A stretch of DNA of 64,000 nt from Eustoma russellianum (taxonomy: Eukaryota > Streptophyta > Magnoliopsida > Gentianales > Gentianaceae), in NCBI GenBank assembly GCA_036186865.1, contig AP025055.1, positions 22,515,865 to 22,579,864 of the forward strand. The letters are read 5' to 3'. Numbering within the stretch: the first letter of the stretch is position 1; each line of letters starts with the position of its first letter. The notes beneath the pieces were generated by a model. The model saw only the letters and a program-made list of their open reading frames with translations, did no database searches and was not told the origin of the DNA. A program made the position numbers and the translations under genes. Below, in pieces: positions 30,371 to 41,743 of the stretch.

Positions 30371-30985
30371 TTTCTCGGCCTCGCCGGTTACTACCGTAAG
30401 TTTGTGGAAGGATTTTCTCGAATCGCTATGCCTCTTACCCGTTTGACCCAAAGAAAACCAAATTTGAATGGACCTCAGATTGCGAAAAGAGTTTTACCCG
30501 AATTAAAGAAGAAGCTGACCTCCGCTCCAGTTTTAGCGCAACCCATTCCTGGTGAAAACTTTGTAGTATACAGTGATGCCTCTAAGAACGGGCTGTGATG
30601 CGTACTAATGCAAAAAGATCGAGTGATTGCGTATGCATCCCGACAGTTAAAGCCATTTGAACAAAACTAACCCGGTACATGACCTCGAATTAGCAGCCGT
30701 AGTCTTTGCACTAAAAATATGGAGGCACTATCTGTATGGAGAGAAGTGCGAAATTTTCACAGACCACAAGAGCCTCAAGTATCTGTTTAACCAAAAAGAA
30801 CTGAACATGCGTCAGCGAAGATGGCTAGAATTAATGAAAGACTACGACATATCAATTCAGTATCATCCGGGAAAAGCCAACAAGGTAGCTGATGCATTAA
30901 GTAGAAAAACAAGCCATCCGCGTCAACCACCTTACAACGTGACATGGAAGAATTTGATCTGGAGGAGGTTGATTCAATAGAAGGC
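30371..30985 (+). pseudogene. RNase H of element B
   Basis: FVVYSDASKNGL, VHDLELAAVVFALKIWRHYLYGE, IFTDHKSLKYLFNQKELNMRQRRW and SIQYHPGKANKVADALSRK cover the whole domain. A TGA follows SKNGL (30596-30598) because a base is missing, and the frame shifts again near 30668. The catalytic acidic residues are kept. Confidence 0.87.
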
Positions 30986-30999
30986 ATGCTCACAAAGTT

Positions 31000-32456
31000 G
31001 GTGTGATTCCTTCGCTGATAGACAAGATTAAAGAAGGACAAGAAAAGGATGAAACCTTAAAGAAGATAAAGGACCGGGTGAGAATGAAACCCTCTAAGAG
31101 TTTAAAGTCCGAAACGACAACAACTTGTGGTTTCGAGAAAGACTATGTGCACCCAATAACGAGGATATACTGAATGAAGTTCTTCGGGAAGCCATAACTC
31201 TCGGTTATCTATTCACCCTGAGCCAATAAGATGTATCAAGATTTGAAGAAAACGATTCTGGTGGCATGGCATGAAAAGACATATTGCGGAATTCGTGGAA
31301 GAAATGCCTCGTTTGCCAGAAAGTGAAGGCAGAACATCAGAAACCCCGCTGATTGCTACAACCTCTTGAAAGTTCCGAATGGAAGTGGGACCACATTACT
31401 ATGGATTTTGTTACGGACCTACCCCAGAACAAAGAGCGGATACAATACCATTGGGTAGTCGTCGATCGCCTAACAAAGTCCGCCCACTTCATGGCTATGA
31501 TGATCAAGGCTCCAATGAGAAATTGGCTACAATATATGTTGAACAAATTGTAAGTCTTCATGGAGTACCCTAAAGCATTGTTTGTGACCGCAACCCTCGC
31601 TTCACATCACGATTTTGGACAGCTTTTCAGAAAGCGATGCGCACTGAAATCCGAATTGAGCTCAGCATTTCATTCCCAAACTGATGGTCCAATCGGAAAG
31701 AACCATTCAGACATTGGAAGACATACTGCGATCTTGCGTACTTGACTTTGGGGGAAGCTGGGATCGAAGTCTCAAATTGGCAGAATTTTCTTATAACAAT
31801 AGTTACCATCGATCCATAGGGATGGCTCCGTATGAAGAACTTTATGGAAGAAAGTGCCGCTCTCTCTCCGCTCTACTCGGATGAAATTGGAGATAAGATT
31901 CTTACTGGGACCCGACCTAGTGGAGCAGACTCGAAACAAAATAAGAATCATAAGGCAAAAGTTGCAAGCAGCCCAAGATAGAAGCAAGGTTTGGGCAGAT
32001 GAGAAGCGGCGACCATTAGAATTTCAAGCCGGAGAAAAAAGTGTTTTTAAAGATATCGCCGACAAAAGGAGTTAAAAGATTCGGTATCAAAGGGAAATTA
32101 AGCCCAAGATTTATTGGACCATACGAGGTTCTTGAAAGAATTGGGGAAGTTTCTTATCGACTCGCACTATCGCCCACACTATCTCAAATACATGATGTGT
32201 TTCATATATCTCAACTTCGCCGGTATGTGCACGATCCTAGCCATGTCATAACGGAGCAACCTTTGAAGCTTGAAGCCGACATGACATATGAGGAAGAGAC
32301 CGGAAAAGATAATTGATCATAAGGAAAAGGTGTTAAGGAGACGATCGATACCATGGTCAAGGTGCAATGGAAGAACCATTCCGTTGATGAAGCTACCTAG
32401 GAGTGGAAGAAATCATGAAAACCTTGTACCCTCACCTCTTTGACGAGCAGTCTTAA
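31000..32456 (+). pseudogene. Integrase and chromodomain of element B
   Basis: A zinc-finger region (CLVCQKVKAEHQK-like, about 31300-31340), the core (MDFVTDLPQNKE, WVVVDRLTKSAHFMAM, SERTIQTLEDILRSCVLDF, FSYNNSYHRSIGMAPYE), GPYEVLERIGEVSYRLAL, FHISQLRRYVHDPSHV and the chromodomain VKVQWKNHSVDEAT appear in order over several frames. In the chromodomain Trp TGG is TAG (near 32399). It ends just before 32460. The chromodomain normally directs integration to particular chromatin; here it cannot be made intact. Confidence 0.87.
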
Positions 32457-32476
32457 GTTTCGAGGACGAAACTTGT

Positions 32477-32491
32477 AAAAAGGGGGGAGGA
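32477..32491 (+). other. Polypurine tract of B
   Basis: AAAAAGGGGGGAGGA immediately before the 3' LTR start at 32492. Confidence 0.92.
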
Positions 32492-34408
32492 TGTTGTAAA
32501 CCTATTAGGAACCCTTTGTACTTGAGACCTGTTTAAGAGAATATTTGACAAGATATGTCTGCAAGTGCAATTTATTGAGTCGATGATTATTATTTTAGAT
32601 TACGTTACGGAAAGTATATATATGTAATTTCGAGGCATGAATATTGGACCTTGGGGAGAGGCTCAGTTCACTCCCAAATACTTGTGAGATTTCGGACACA
32701 AGACTAAGAAAGGCCTTAATGGAATTACCTAAGATCTTAAGGGCCATCTGGCAAGTAGGCCAACAAGCAATTCAACAAGTTTGGGTAGTAGCAAAAATTG
32801 GGTCTCAAACCACACCTCATTTTCGGCCTTAGCCAAAGAGAGCTCAAGAAATTTTCCTAATTAACCATTTCTAAAGAAAGAAGGGTAAAAATAAAATAAA
32901 TAAAAAGAAGTAATTAAATAAATTAAGGGCATTGTTAGGGTCGTTAAAGACCCCAACCGCCGGATGGGTAAGGGGGTGCCAACCAAGGGGGGTTTACTCC
33001 ACCATGGTTATCTTGCCATCCAACCCAAGGTTAAAGTAACTATGATTAAATAAAGTAACTAAGGTTAGTTCAAAAGTAACTATGATTAGAACAAAGTAAC
33101 CAAGGTTAGTGATAAAGTAACCTTGATTAACTAAAAAGTAACCAAGGTTAAAAATTAAATAAAGTAATAAGGGTTAATTCTTTTAACCTTACTATAGTAA
33201 GTCTTCCACCCCTTCCCTTTACCCCAACGGCTACAACATAGCCAAGAAAGAAGATTTTCTCTAAAAACACAAGTTAGAATTTTCTCATCTTTCTAACAAA
33301 CAAAGGACTCTAGTGCAAGAGAGTTCCTTTTCTTTCCTTCACTCCAAACCATACGGCCAAGAGCAAATCAAGGAGTTTTAGGTCACCCAAGACGAAGTAA
33401 TAATTGGTAAGTAATCCAAACCTTCTCAAGAAGATATCTATATTTTCATGAGATGGAACTTATGGTGCCCTTTTTCTTGTTCATAACCGTGACCTTCAAG
33501 GTCACTAGGCTCAACAAGTCCCAACTTTTGTGGATTCTAGTCTTGATAAGCTTGAATACTACTCAAGCTCCTTTTTGGTAAGTTCATCTAGCCCTTACTA
33601 AGTGTATCCTTTACTTAAGGTTTATACTAACCATTTTACCTACCCCTTTCCTTTCCAAAACCGTGGGGTACATGCGTAAAAGAGGAGAAAGGTTCCAACC
33701 TTCCATACAATCTTGCAAGAGGAGTAAGTGAAAATGCAAGTGCACTATACTTTTTGTGGCTTGAATGTGAAAGTGCTTGCATGAATGACTAGATAACCTT
33801 AAGATTCAATTTTAGATGTGAAATGTTAAGCTTTGATGATGAAACTTCGGCCTAGGGGTTTAAGGGCGTGTATGTGTGAGTTTTTGCTTAAAGGGTGGAT
33901 TCTTTATTGATTTTAAGTATTAGTATGTGATAATCCAAGATGAACATGCTAAAGATCCCTTTCTTTTCCATGGATGGGGGCTACGGTGGGAAGGAGTAAA
34001 AAGAAATAAGGGTAGTTTTGCAAGAAGGGATAAGTTATAGGGTAAGGATATGAACAAGATTTATGCTTTTGTATGTTATGCTTAGTATGACCAATTGTGG
34101 ATATGCTATTTGGCCTTGCATGTACATAAAACGGGCTGTTTGAGGGTTAGGGGGCGTGTGCACCAAACTTTGCTAAGGGTTGTTTTTAGTGGGAATATGG
34201 TGTGTATGGCCAAGGAGTGATGTATGACATACAAGCTGTTTTGTATTGATTTTGTATGATGCTGGTAGCGTGTTGAATCTGTAAATTTCCCATGAAAAGG
34301 GTAATTTGAAGTTTAATAAGTGTTTATGACAAACAATGCAAGTTAGGGCCATTTAGGGAAGGGCAATGTGACAAACTATGAAATTTACTGGAGCAGGGCA
34401 GATTTTAA
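32492..34408 (+). mobile_element. 3' LTR of B, first segment
   Basis: It starts TGTTGTAAACC and follows the 5' LTR closely up to gcagatttta, where LTR E is inserted. The homologous sequence resumes at about 49894. Differences from the 5' LTR are often one-base indels. Confidence 0.9.
33022..33180 (+). repeat. TAAC..GTTA repeat array in 3' LTR of B
   Basis: Same order of units as in the 5' LTR (24245-24398), with only a few changes. Confidence 0.85.
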
Positions 34409-34654
34409 TGTAGCGCCCGCACCCGGACCCTCGTCCGAATACGGTGTGTAGAGAAAAAGAGGTTTGAGTGATTTCAAAATATATGATTTAAATGTGCATA
34501 AAAACGAGCATGAGATAAATGTGCATGATATATTGCGTATTACTTGCCTTATATATTCATATATAATGTTGCCGTACTAACGAGCCATGAAGCTTTGAAG
34601 CTTACATCAAATGGCAAACATTTGTTGTGTTTATACTATTATCAGGTGCCACCA

Positions 34655-34679
34655 TTAATGAACTAAACTAGTTCATTAA
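34655..34679 (+). other. TTAATGAACTA inverted repeat
   Basis: Perfect 11-bp arms TTAATGAACTA and TAGTTCATTAA around AAC. A second inverted repeat (CTTAGTT/AACTAAG) follows within 35 bp. Present in all four complete LTRs and, diverged, in the old fragment near 4080-4150. Confidence 0.85.
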
Positions 34680-34943
34680 TTGAAGTACTTAGTTAATTAA
34701 ACTAAGTAGTTCATTAAAGGAAGCTACATTTGAACAAGGCACAAAGGCAACAAGACTAAGAAAGAAAGTCTCCTCCTCCTCTCACTTATTACACGCATAC
34801 ATACATATATAAATATATTTTCTGATTTTTTGAAAAAGGCACATACACATGTATTCCAACGTACTACCGACACGTTATATATTACGTACATACGTTAACG
34901 TCACACCATCATACTTAACTCATATTTATGAGTATATTCAGGT

Positions 34944-34963
34944 CTTATATCATATGATATAAG
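34944..34963 (+). other. 20-nt perfect palindrome in LTR C
   Basis: CTTATATCATATGATATAAG reads the same on both strands. It is kept in the D LTRs with one or two changes. Confidence 0.85.
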
Positions 34964-35047
34964 TCATGGTGATGACAAATTAAATACGACACGTTAAAAG
35001 GTTCTAAACCAAAAATTGTCGTATCGGGCGAATACCGAAACTTGCCA

Positions 35048-35073
35048 ACGTGTCACGTACTTGCCATAAATAG
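35048..35073 (+). promoter_or_regulatory. Candidate LTR promoter (ACGTG-T-CACGT plus TATA)
   Basis: ACGTGTCACGT (35048-35058) is a palindromic pair of ACGT cores of the kind bound by plant bZIP factors. CATAAATAG seven bases further is TATA-like. The same arrangement occurs at 43402-43427, 51034-51059 and 56226-56250 (TATA weaker in D), and on the minus strand of the old copy at 3725-3735 with CTATATATGG adjoining. Confidence 0.6.
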
Positions 35074-35703
35074 ATGGCCAGCCCCTACACCTCAAAAATT
35101 TATTAATTTCGTGATATGATGATATTCAGCCATAAAATCATTCCATGTTGGCACACACAAATCACCCCACATTAAGGCCAAATTGTGGAGATTCCAATTT
35201 CAATTTTGTCACATGTTAATGGCGCCACTTTAGACCAGCCAAGAGCTGAGAATTAAAGTTTATATTATATATATTATGTGTAACATAATATATATAACAT
35301 GTGCAAAAAGTTGGAATTTAATTAGAGAAAAATCGGGTAATCGATAAACATCGAAAATTCGGTTTTCTACGTACACAATACATGGAACATTTTTGGCACA
35401 TCATACGACACGTATCTAGACACTTTTTACATATGTCATACATCTTAAAGTGTTCTAGAAAATTAAATTAAGGGCTGATTGGAATATAACATGTGTGTAT
35501 TATTAAATGTGCACTATTTTACAAAGTTAACAAAAATAAAATTCAGCACATGCATATACATGTATACACGCCCTACAGCTGAGATGGAACATATGTGGAG
35601 CCTTGTTGGCATATTGATTGGTCAAGAATCAATCATACAATGTTGGTGATTTAAAGAAAGAAGCTACAAAAGGTAATGTTTCAAACTTTATCTCATTTGA
35701 AAC

Positions 35704-35726
35704 ACATGCTGAAAATTTCAGCATGT
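35704..35726 (+). other. ACATGCTGAAA palindrome, first of three
   Basis: Perfect 11-bp arms around a single A. Repeated at 44058-44080 and, with small changes, in both LTRs of D. Confidence 0.85.
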
Positions 35727-35832
35727 AATATAGGCTGGCCGATTTTTGGCATTCATAGAGATATTTTGTGTCTTGAAATGTGGTTAATTGGAAGAAAATG
35801 GAAGTAATTTGAATAAGATACAAAGCCATAAA

Positions 35833-35880
35833 GTGTGATATCTTGAATATCACACATGCTGAAATTTTTCAGCATGTGTG
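35833..35880 (+). other. Two overlapping hairpins sharing CACAC
   Basis: GTGTGATAT (35833-35841) pairs with ATATCACAC (35847-35855). CACACATGCTGAAA (35851-35864) pairs perfectly with TTTCAGCATGTGTG (35867-35880). CACAC 35851-35855 belongs to both, so the stems exclude each other in full form. Conserved at 44196-44243, about 51829-51880 and about 57025-57075. Confidence 0.85.
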
Positions 35881-36021
35881 GAATGAACCTTGGCCGAGTT
35901 TTAGGACATGTTGGTGTCCAAATTTCATTTCCAAAATGATGAGAATATTTGCTACTAATTGTGATTTATTTTAAAAGAAAAATAAATGAAAATTTGGAAG
36001 TAATTTGAAATAGCATGTATC

Positions 36022-36043
36022 ACATGCTGAAATTTCAGCATGT
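36022..36043 (+). other. ACATGCTGAAA palindrome, third of three
   Basis: A perfect 22-nt palindrome without spacer. Also near 44389-44410, and with one change in D (about 52019 and 57226). Confidence 0.85.
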
Positions 36044-37424
36044 CAACTATCTTATGGCCGATTTTTCACCTTATGTGGAGAAATATTGTCTTGCTTGATT
36101 TGGATGATAATCTTATGATTATGGCAACTAATTTATGTTGATTTTGGCACATGTTTTAGTGAAATATTCAGATTTTCCAAGTCATCAAATGATGACAACA
36201 TTCAACCAATCATGAAGTGCCAAGTAAGCAAAGGTTAAATGATCATCCAATGAGAAGGTGCCAAGTAAGCAAGATCATGTCACAATGATGCCATACATTC
36301 TCCCAAGGACTTAGAAGATAATTTTCAAGAGGGGAGAGCACCTAGGGGGACGGCCATATGCATAAATGGAAAGAAGAAGCAAAACAAAGACAAGAACAAG
36401 CATTGCAAATTCAAGTGACAAAAACGCCTAGCTCTCTCTTCTTCTACACTCTCTTTCTTTCTTCTTCTTGAAAGCCTATTGTACTTATATTCATTCTTGA
36501 ATAGGCTTATCTTAGACCCCACACATTCTATATCTTTGTAAAAGATTGATCAAGGTGTGATCAATCTTCAATCTTGCAAGGTGGTGGTGTTCGTGCGAAT
36601 TGTATTCATCGTACAAGGTTTGTAAAGGGTTGGAGTTGGTGTGTAACTCCATCAACCCTGTGGTAAGGTGTATTTGCGTGTGTGACTAGTGTGAACCGAG
36701 GAAGGTGTTCCTCGAAGACTGGAGTAGGTTGTTTATAACCGAACCAGTACAAAATTCTCGGTGTCATTTACTTTCAGCACTTATATTCTGTTTCACTGTT
36801 TACTCTTTTGTTTACGTTCGTAAAAATAGTAAACGATTTTCAAAAATTACGAAAATTTCCAAAAACATAGCCACACGGCTTAGGGTTAATTTGGCACAAG
36901 TTTCAACCCTTTTGGATAAGTATAAGTCATCAAACATCCAAAGTTCTGAGACTAGTGCAGTCTGATTTTCAGGCTTGCAAAGGTTGAGACTTTGAGTGTA
37001 TTTGACTAACTTCCCGAAAGAATTTTTCAAAACTGTTTCAACCCATTTAAATAAACATATAAGGGGTTAGTGGTTAAAATTTCAGAGCAATTGGAGTTAA
37101 AACAAATAGGAATAAATTTTTCAAAACAGTCTACCGTTTCTGGCAGATTCGCGCAATCTGACCACCAACGATTTTTGAAGGGGTTAAAGGTTGAATTTAA
37201 ATCTGAAATTTTTAGGAGACACTCATAACATCTGAGGCTAAGTTCTCTCAAAATTTCAGAATTTTTGAAGACCTACAACCTAGTTTTAAAAACGTTTTAA
37301 AACTGGTCCTGAAAACAGAATCTGTTTTCAGAAGTTGAGTTTGGTCAAAACAATTTTAAAAACCACACTTTCCGCACCAACTATTCAACCCCCCCTTCTA
37401 GTGGTGCCTTGCAGATCCTACAAG

Positions 37425-37436
37425 TGGTATCAGAGA
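37425..37436 (+). other. Primer-binding site of C
   Basis: TGGTATCAGAG followed by an extra AG before C, compared with TGGTATCAGAGC in D. Position and match identify the tRNA-Met site. Confidence 0.85.
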
Positions 37437-37476
37437 GCAGGAACACTCACTACAAAGGATCCAACGATTCAGTGAG

Positions 37477-39379
37477 ATGGCAACCACAAATCTCAAAACC
37501 GAGCAAGAAGGTATGTCGAGCCAAAGGCCTCCTCTTTTTGACGGTGAGTCGTTTATTCAATGGAAACTAAGAATGAAGCTTTTTCTTATGGCAATAGATA
37601 TTGATCTTTGGTCGATTATAGAAGATGGTCCTTTTGTTCCATCTAAGTTATCCACCGTAGACGGAGTCACACTAGAAGTTGTTAAACCTAGACAAGAATA
37701 TACAAGTGATGATAAAAAGAAACTTAGCATGAATGCTAGGGCTATGCAATTGCTAAATGGATTAAGTAAGAGTGAGTCTAGTTATGTCTCAAACTGTTCT
37801 AGTGCACAAGAAATGTGGAGGATACTCGAAATGAAACACGAAGGCACGAGTCAAGTAAAAGAGTCAAAGATAAACATGCTTATGTCCACACTTGAGTCGT
37901 TTAAACTATTGCCTAATGAATCTATTGTTGATATGGATCTTCGTTTGACTAACATCTAATTCTCTTGAGTCTCTTGGTAAAGCTTTTACCATGCAGGAAA
38001 AAGTACAGAAAGTCTTACGAAGCCTTCCATCAGAGTGGGACCCTAAAGTAACCGCAATAGAAGAAAGCAAAGAAACGAACTCAATAAAGATGGAAGAGTT
38101 AATTGGATCTTAAGGTGTATGAAAATAAACTCACCATACGGAAATCGGAATCATCTAAACAAGGTAAAGCTATTGCTTTTAAATCAAATGAATACGTCTC
38201 TACTTCTTCCGATCACGTAGATGATAGTGATTCTGAATCGGATAACGATGACCTAATTCTATTGGCTAAAGGCTTAAGAAAATTTATGAGAAGGTTTAGA
38301 AACAAAAATAAGGGTACTACAACTAAAAGAAATAAGAACAAGTCAAATGATAAAGATGTTAAATGTTATGAATGTGGCAAACTTGGACATTTATCATATG
38401 ACTGCCCCAATAAAGAAAAGCAAACAAATAAATACCCTGACAAGGAGCGGAACAAGAATAGACTCGTCTCAGAACCCAAGCAAAGGAAACGTGCTCTAAA
38501 GGCCTCCACCTGGAGTGATACATCGGATTCCGAGACTGAAACCGAAGAAGAGACTGCACAAGTATGCTTTGTGTCCAAAGCATCTAATGAGGTATCATCT
38601 GATTCTGATTCTGACTCTGAGCCTTCTTATGATGATCTTTTTAGTCAGTATTTAGAATTGCATAAATTCACTAAGACTCTCGCTAAGGAAAAGAAGCGAT
38701 TAATTGAAGATAAGAAACTGTTAGAATCTTCTAACGAGAATCTTGTCGCTCAATTAAACGATTCAAAGAAAGAGTCATCATGCATCATACTGCATTAAAG
38801 ACAGAGATTTCATCATTAACCACTCAAAATAACGAAATGAAATCCGAGATTTCAAATTTGAAATCAAGGAATATAGACCTAGAGAAAATGATGAAACAGT
38901 TTGATACGGGATCTAACATGCTGCATCGTATTATCTATCACAAAGCATGATAGTGAAAAACGGGTTTGGGATACGTTGATACTAATGAAGTATCCACCAA
39001 ACCAACTAAGTTTGTTGTGTCTAAGAAAGTAGACACCCCAAAGCCTCAAATGGCGTCTAAGATGACGCAAAAACCGCCTCTTCCCTCATCACGCCCCACT
39101 TCCTCTTCATATCATGTGAAATACAATTTTGTACCATATAGATATGAAAAGAAAAGAGTGATGCATACACGCATTCATTCATCCACGCACTACGCACACA
39201 CACACAAGGACATATCAAAAACGTCCTTCATCAATGAGTATAAAGGAGTTCTTGGGCAAAGGCCCAAAGTGCATTCACCACATGTCTATATCGCACCTTC
39301 ATCTACATTCTTGCCATTTGCTAGACCGAGAAGGATCACCCAAGTATGGGTACCGAAAGGTACTTTTACCAAGAGGTGA
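37477..39379 (+). pseudogene. gag of copia element C
   Basis: It starts MATTNLKTEQEGMSSQRPPL. The UBN2-type gag region contains FDGESFIQWKLRMKLFL, NGLSKSESSYVSNCSSAQEMW and MLMSTLESFKLLPNESIVDMDLRL. A CCHC knuckle CYECGKLGHLSYDC is at 38363-38405. Ser/Asp-rich and coiled segments follow (SDSDSEPSYDDLFSQYLELHK, KTLAKEKKRLIEDKKLL). It ends GRPRRITQVWVPKGTFTKR with a TGA. Small deletions relative to D shift the frame near 37958, 38112, 38795 and 38940. Gag and pol are in separate frames or interrupted by a stop, as the stop is at the same place in D. Confidence 0.87.
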
Positions 39380-39439
39380 TTAACTAACTCGAAAGGACCC
39401 AAAGTTAAAAGGGTACCTAAATCATTTTTGCACATTGCA

Positions 39440-39790
39440 GGGAGCCCACACATCAAAAGATACAACTATAAAGTGGTTCCTTGACAGTGGCTGCTCGAGG
39501 CACATGAGGTGACCCGAGCTTGTTCACAAAATTAAAGAAGGTCACAAAAGGCGGATCCGTGACCTTTGGAGACAACAACGAAGGCAAGATCATCGGAAAA
39601 GGTACGATAGGAAATCCAAGCACTCTTCAAATCTCCAACGTCTATTTGGTAAGCAACTTATCTTACAATCTTCTTAGCATTTCTCAATTTATTGACAATG
39701 GCTTTGATGTGTGTTTCACTCACCCTTACTGCAATATAATAAATAAAAATGGAGAAACCGTTTTAAAAGGAAAAAGAAGGTAACATTTTA
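39440..39790 (+). pseudogene. Copia protease, element C
   Basis: KWFLDSGCSRHM carries the active-site Asp (DSG at 39483-39491). After a short deletion the frame moves to SLFTKL, GGSVTFGDNNEGKIIGKGTIG and VYLVSNLSYNLLSISQFIDNGFDVCF, the usual copia protease tail. A stop at 39781 follows an indel. Confidence 0.85.
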
Positions 39791-39798
39791 CGCTTTCT

Positions 39799-40830
39799 AT
39801 GGATGATATGGTAGACGCTAAAGTTAAGTGCTTTATGTCAAACGAGCCCAATGTGAATTTATGGCATAGACGTTTAGGACACATTGGTATTTCCACACTA
39901 GAAAAACTCCAACGAAAGAACCTAGTACGAGGATTGCCTACACTTGATTTAGACAACTTTCAGTTGTGTGAATCTTGCATAAAAGGCAAACAAACACGTG
40001 AGTCACTTAAGCCTAAGAATGAAATAAGCACGACTAGAGTCTTAGAACTACTACACATTGATTTGTTTGGTCCTAGTCGCACTACAAGCCTTGGTGGGCG
40101 CCACTATGCATGCGTGATTGTTGATGATTTTTCTCGTTATACTTGGACTTTATTTCTTGCACATAAGGATGATAGTGCCATTGAAATTGCGAAATTAATC
40201 AAACAACTTGAAAATCAATACGGTGTCAATGTGAAAAAGATAAGAAGCGATAGAGGCTGAATTTAAAAACAAAGATATGATTTCATTTTGCGAAGAAAAA
40301 GGAATCAAGCATGAGTTTTCGCCACCTAGAACTCCACAATTAAATGGAGTAGTAGAAAGAAAGAATCGAACATTACAAGAAATGCTAGGACTATGTTATG
40401 CGAAAATAAATTGCCTAGATTTCTGTGGGCGGAAGCCGTAAATTGTGCATGCTACATAGTAAATCGCTATCTATTAGAAAGAAAATAAACAAGACGCCTT
40501 ATGAGATATTGAATGATCGCATGCCTAAGATTGACTATTTTCGTGTGTTTGGATGCAAATGTGTTGTTTTAAATACAAAAGATAATTTAGATAAATTTGA
40601 ATCCAAATCAATTGAGTGCATTTTGTTGGATATTCTATAAAAAAAGCATATAGATGTTATGATCCTCTCACTAGACAAATCATAGAATCTATTCATGTGA
40701 AGTTTAATGAATTTGGTGAGATTGATAAAGATAAAGAATATGATGATGACTTTGAATTGAAACCCGTGTTGAATGAAGATGATGGTACATTTGATATGCA
40801 TGACATGAATGACACACTAGAATGCATGAT
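39799..40830 (+). pseudogene. Copia integrase, element C
   Basis: The zinc finger LWHRRLGH...CESCIKGK (about 39862-39990) is followed by the core with LLHIDLFGP (first Asp), VIVDDFSRYTW, KIRSDRG (second Asp), then LNGVVERKNRTLQEM (Glu). KTPYEILNDRMPKIDYFRVFGC closes the domain. Frames change near 40258, 40390 and 40638. The catalytic acidic residues are present. Confidence 0.87.
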
Positions 40831-41742
40831 CACTTAGAAATGCATGATAACATAGAAAATAATCAACCAAGATGGCATAGAGATCACCCACATGATCTCA
40901 TCATAGGCGACATCACTCACGGTGTGCGACCACGTAGAAGAATTACTTCGGATGAAATAAATCAATTTCATGCTATGATTTCGAAATTGAACCCAAAAAT
41001 GTGCATGATGCTTTGAGTGATTCTTCTTGGATTGATGCTATGCATGATGAGCTTAATCAATTCGTTAGAAATGATGTATGGGATTTAGTGCCACGACCAC
41101 AAGATAAGACCATAATAGGCACAAAGTGGGTGTTTAGGAATAAAATGAATGAAGAAGGAAAGGTCGTTAGAAATAAAGCTAGACTTGTAGCACAAGGCTA
41201 TAATCAAGAAGAAGGAATTGACTACGATGAAACATTTGCACCCGTAGCACGTTTAGAAGCTATACGACTCTTACTTGCATTGCTTGCATGAAAGATTTCA
41301 AATTGTATCAAATGGACGTAAAAAGTGCATTCCTAAATGGATTTATACAAGAAGAGTATACGTGAAGCAACCACCCGGTTTTGAAGATTTGAAACATCCC
41401 GATCACGTGTACAAACTAAAGAAGGCACTATACGGACTAAAGCAAGCACCGAGAGCATGGTATGATCGTTTTGCTACTTTCCTTTTAGAAAATGATTTTA
41501 AACGAGGTACTATAGATAGTACACTATTTTTGAAACAAGATAAATCGGATTTACTTATTATTCAAATCTACGTTGATGACATTATTTTCGGTTCTACCTC
41601 ACATAGACTTGTTGAAGATTTTGAAAATTGCATGAAATCCGAATTTGAAATGTCTATGGTTGGTGAACTTAACTATTTTCTTGGCTTGCAGATTAAGCAA
41701 ACGAGTAAAGGCATTCACATAAGTCAAGCTAAATATAAATGA
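40831..41742 (+). pseudogene. Copia reverse transcriptase, element C
   Basis: The opening is EAL-DSSWIDAMHDELNQFVRNDVW, then KTIIGTKWVFRNKMNEEG and RLVAQGYNQEEGIDYDETFAPVARLEAIR. MDVKSAFLNGFI, YVKQPPGFED and YGLKQAPRAWYDRF follow, with the catalytic YVDD at 41569-41580 (IYVDDIIFGS) and ELNYFLGLQIKQ. Frames change near 40990 and 41280-41300. All RT signature blocks of the Ty1/copia type are seen. Confidence 0.88.
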
Positions 41743-41743
41743 C

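Larger units (their letters stand above)
34447..37422 (+). mobile_element. 5' LTR of C
   Basis: It starts TGTAGAGAAAAAG and ends GCAGATCCTACA two bases before the PBS. It is rich in perfect palindromes: 34655-34679, 34944-34963, 35704-35726, 35833-35855, 35851-35880 and 36022-36043. A bZIP-type site and TATA-like box lie at 35048-35073. Confidence 0.92.

Noticed and set aside
36325..36522. Minus-strand open frame in LTR C (65 codons)
   Set aside because: Antisense to a purine-rich LTR segment repeated in all C and D LTRs, not open in the other copies, no domain.
39360..39450. Second intron between gag and pol of element C (TTAACTAAC branch-like site, TTGCACATTGCAG acceptor-like end)
   Set aside because: No convincing 5' splice site is fixed, the branch-to-acceptor distance is long, and D has no comparable pol junction to compare. 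A gag stop followed by pol is enough to explain it.
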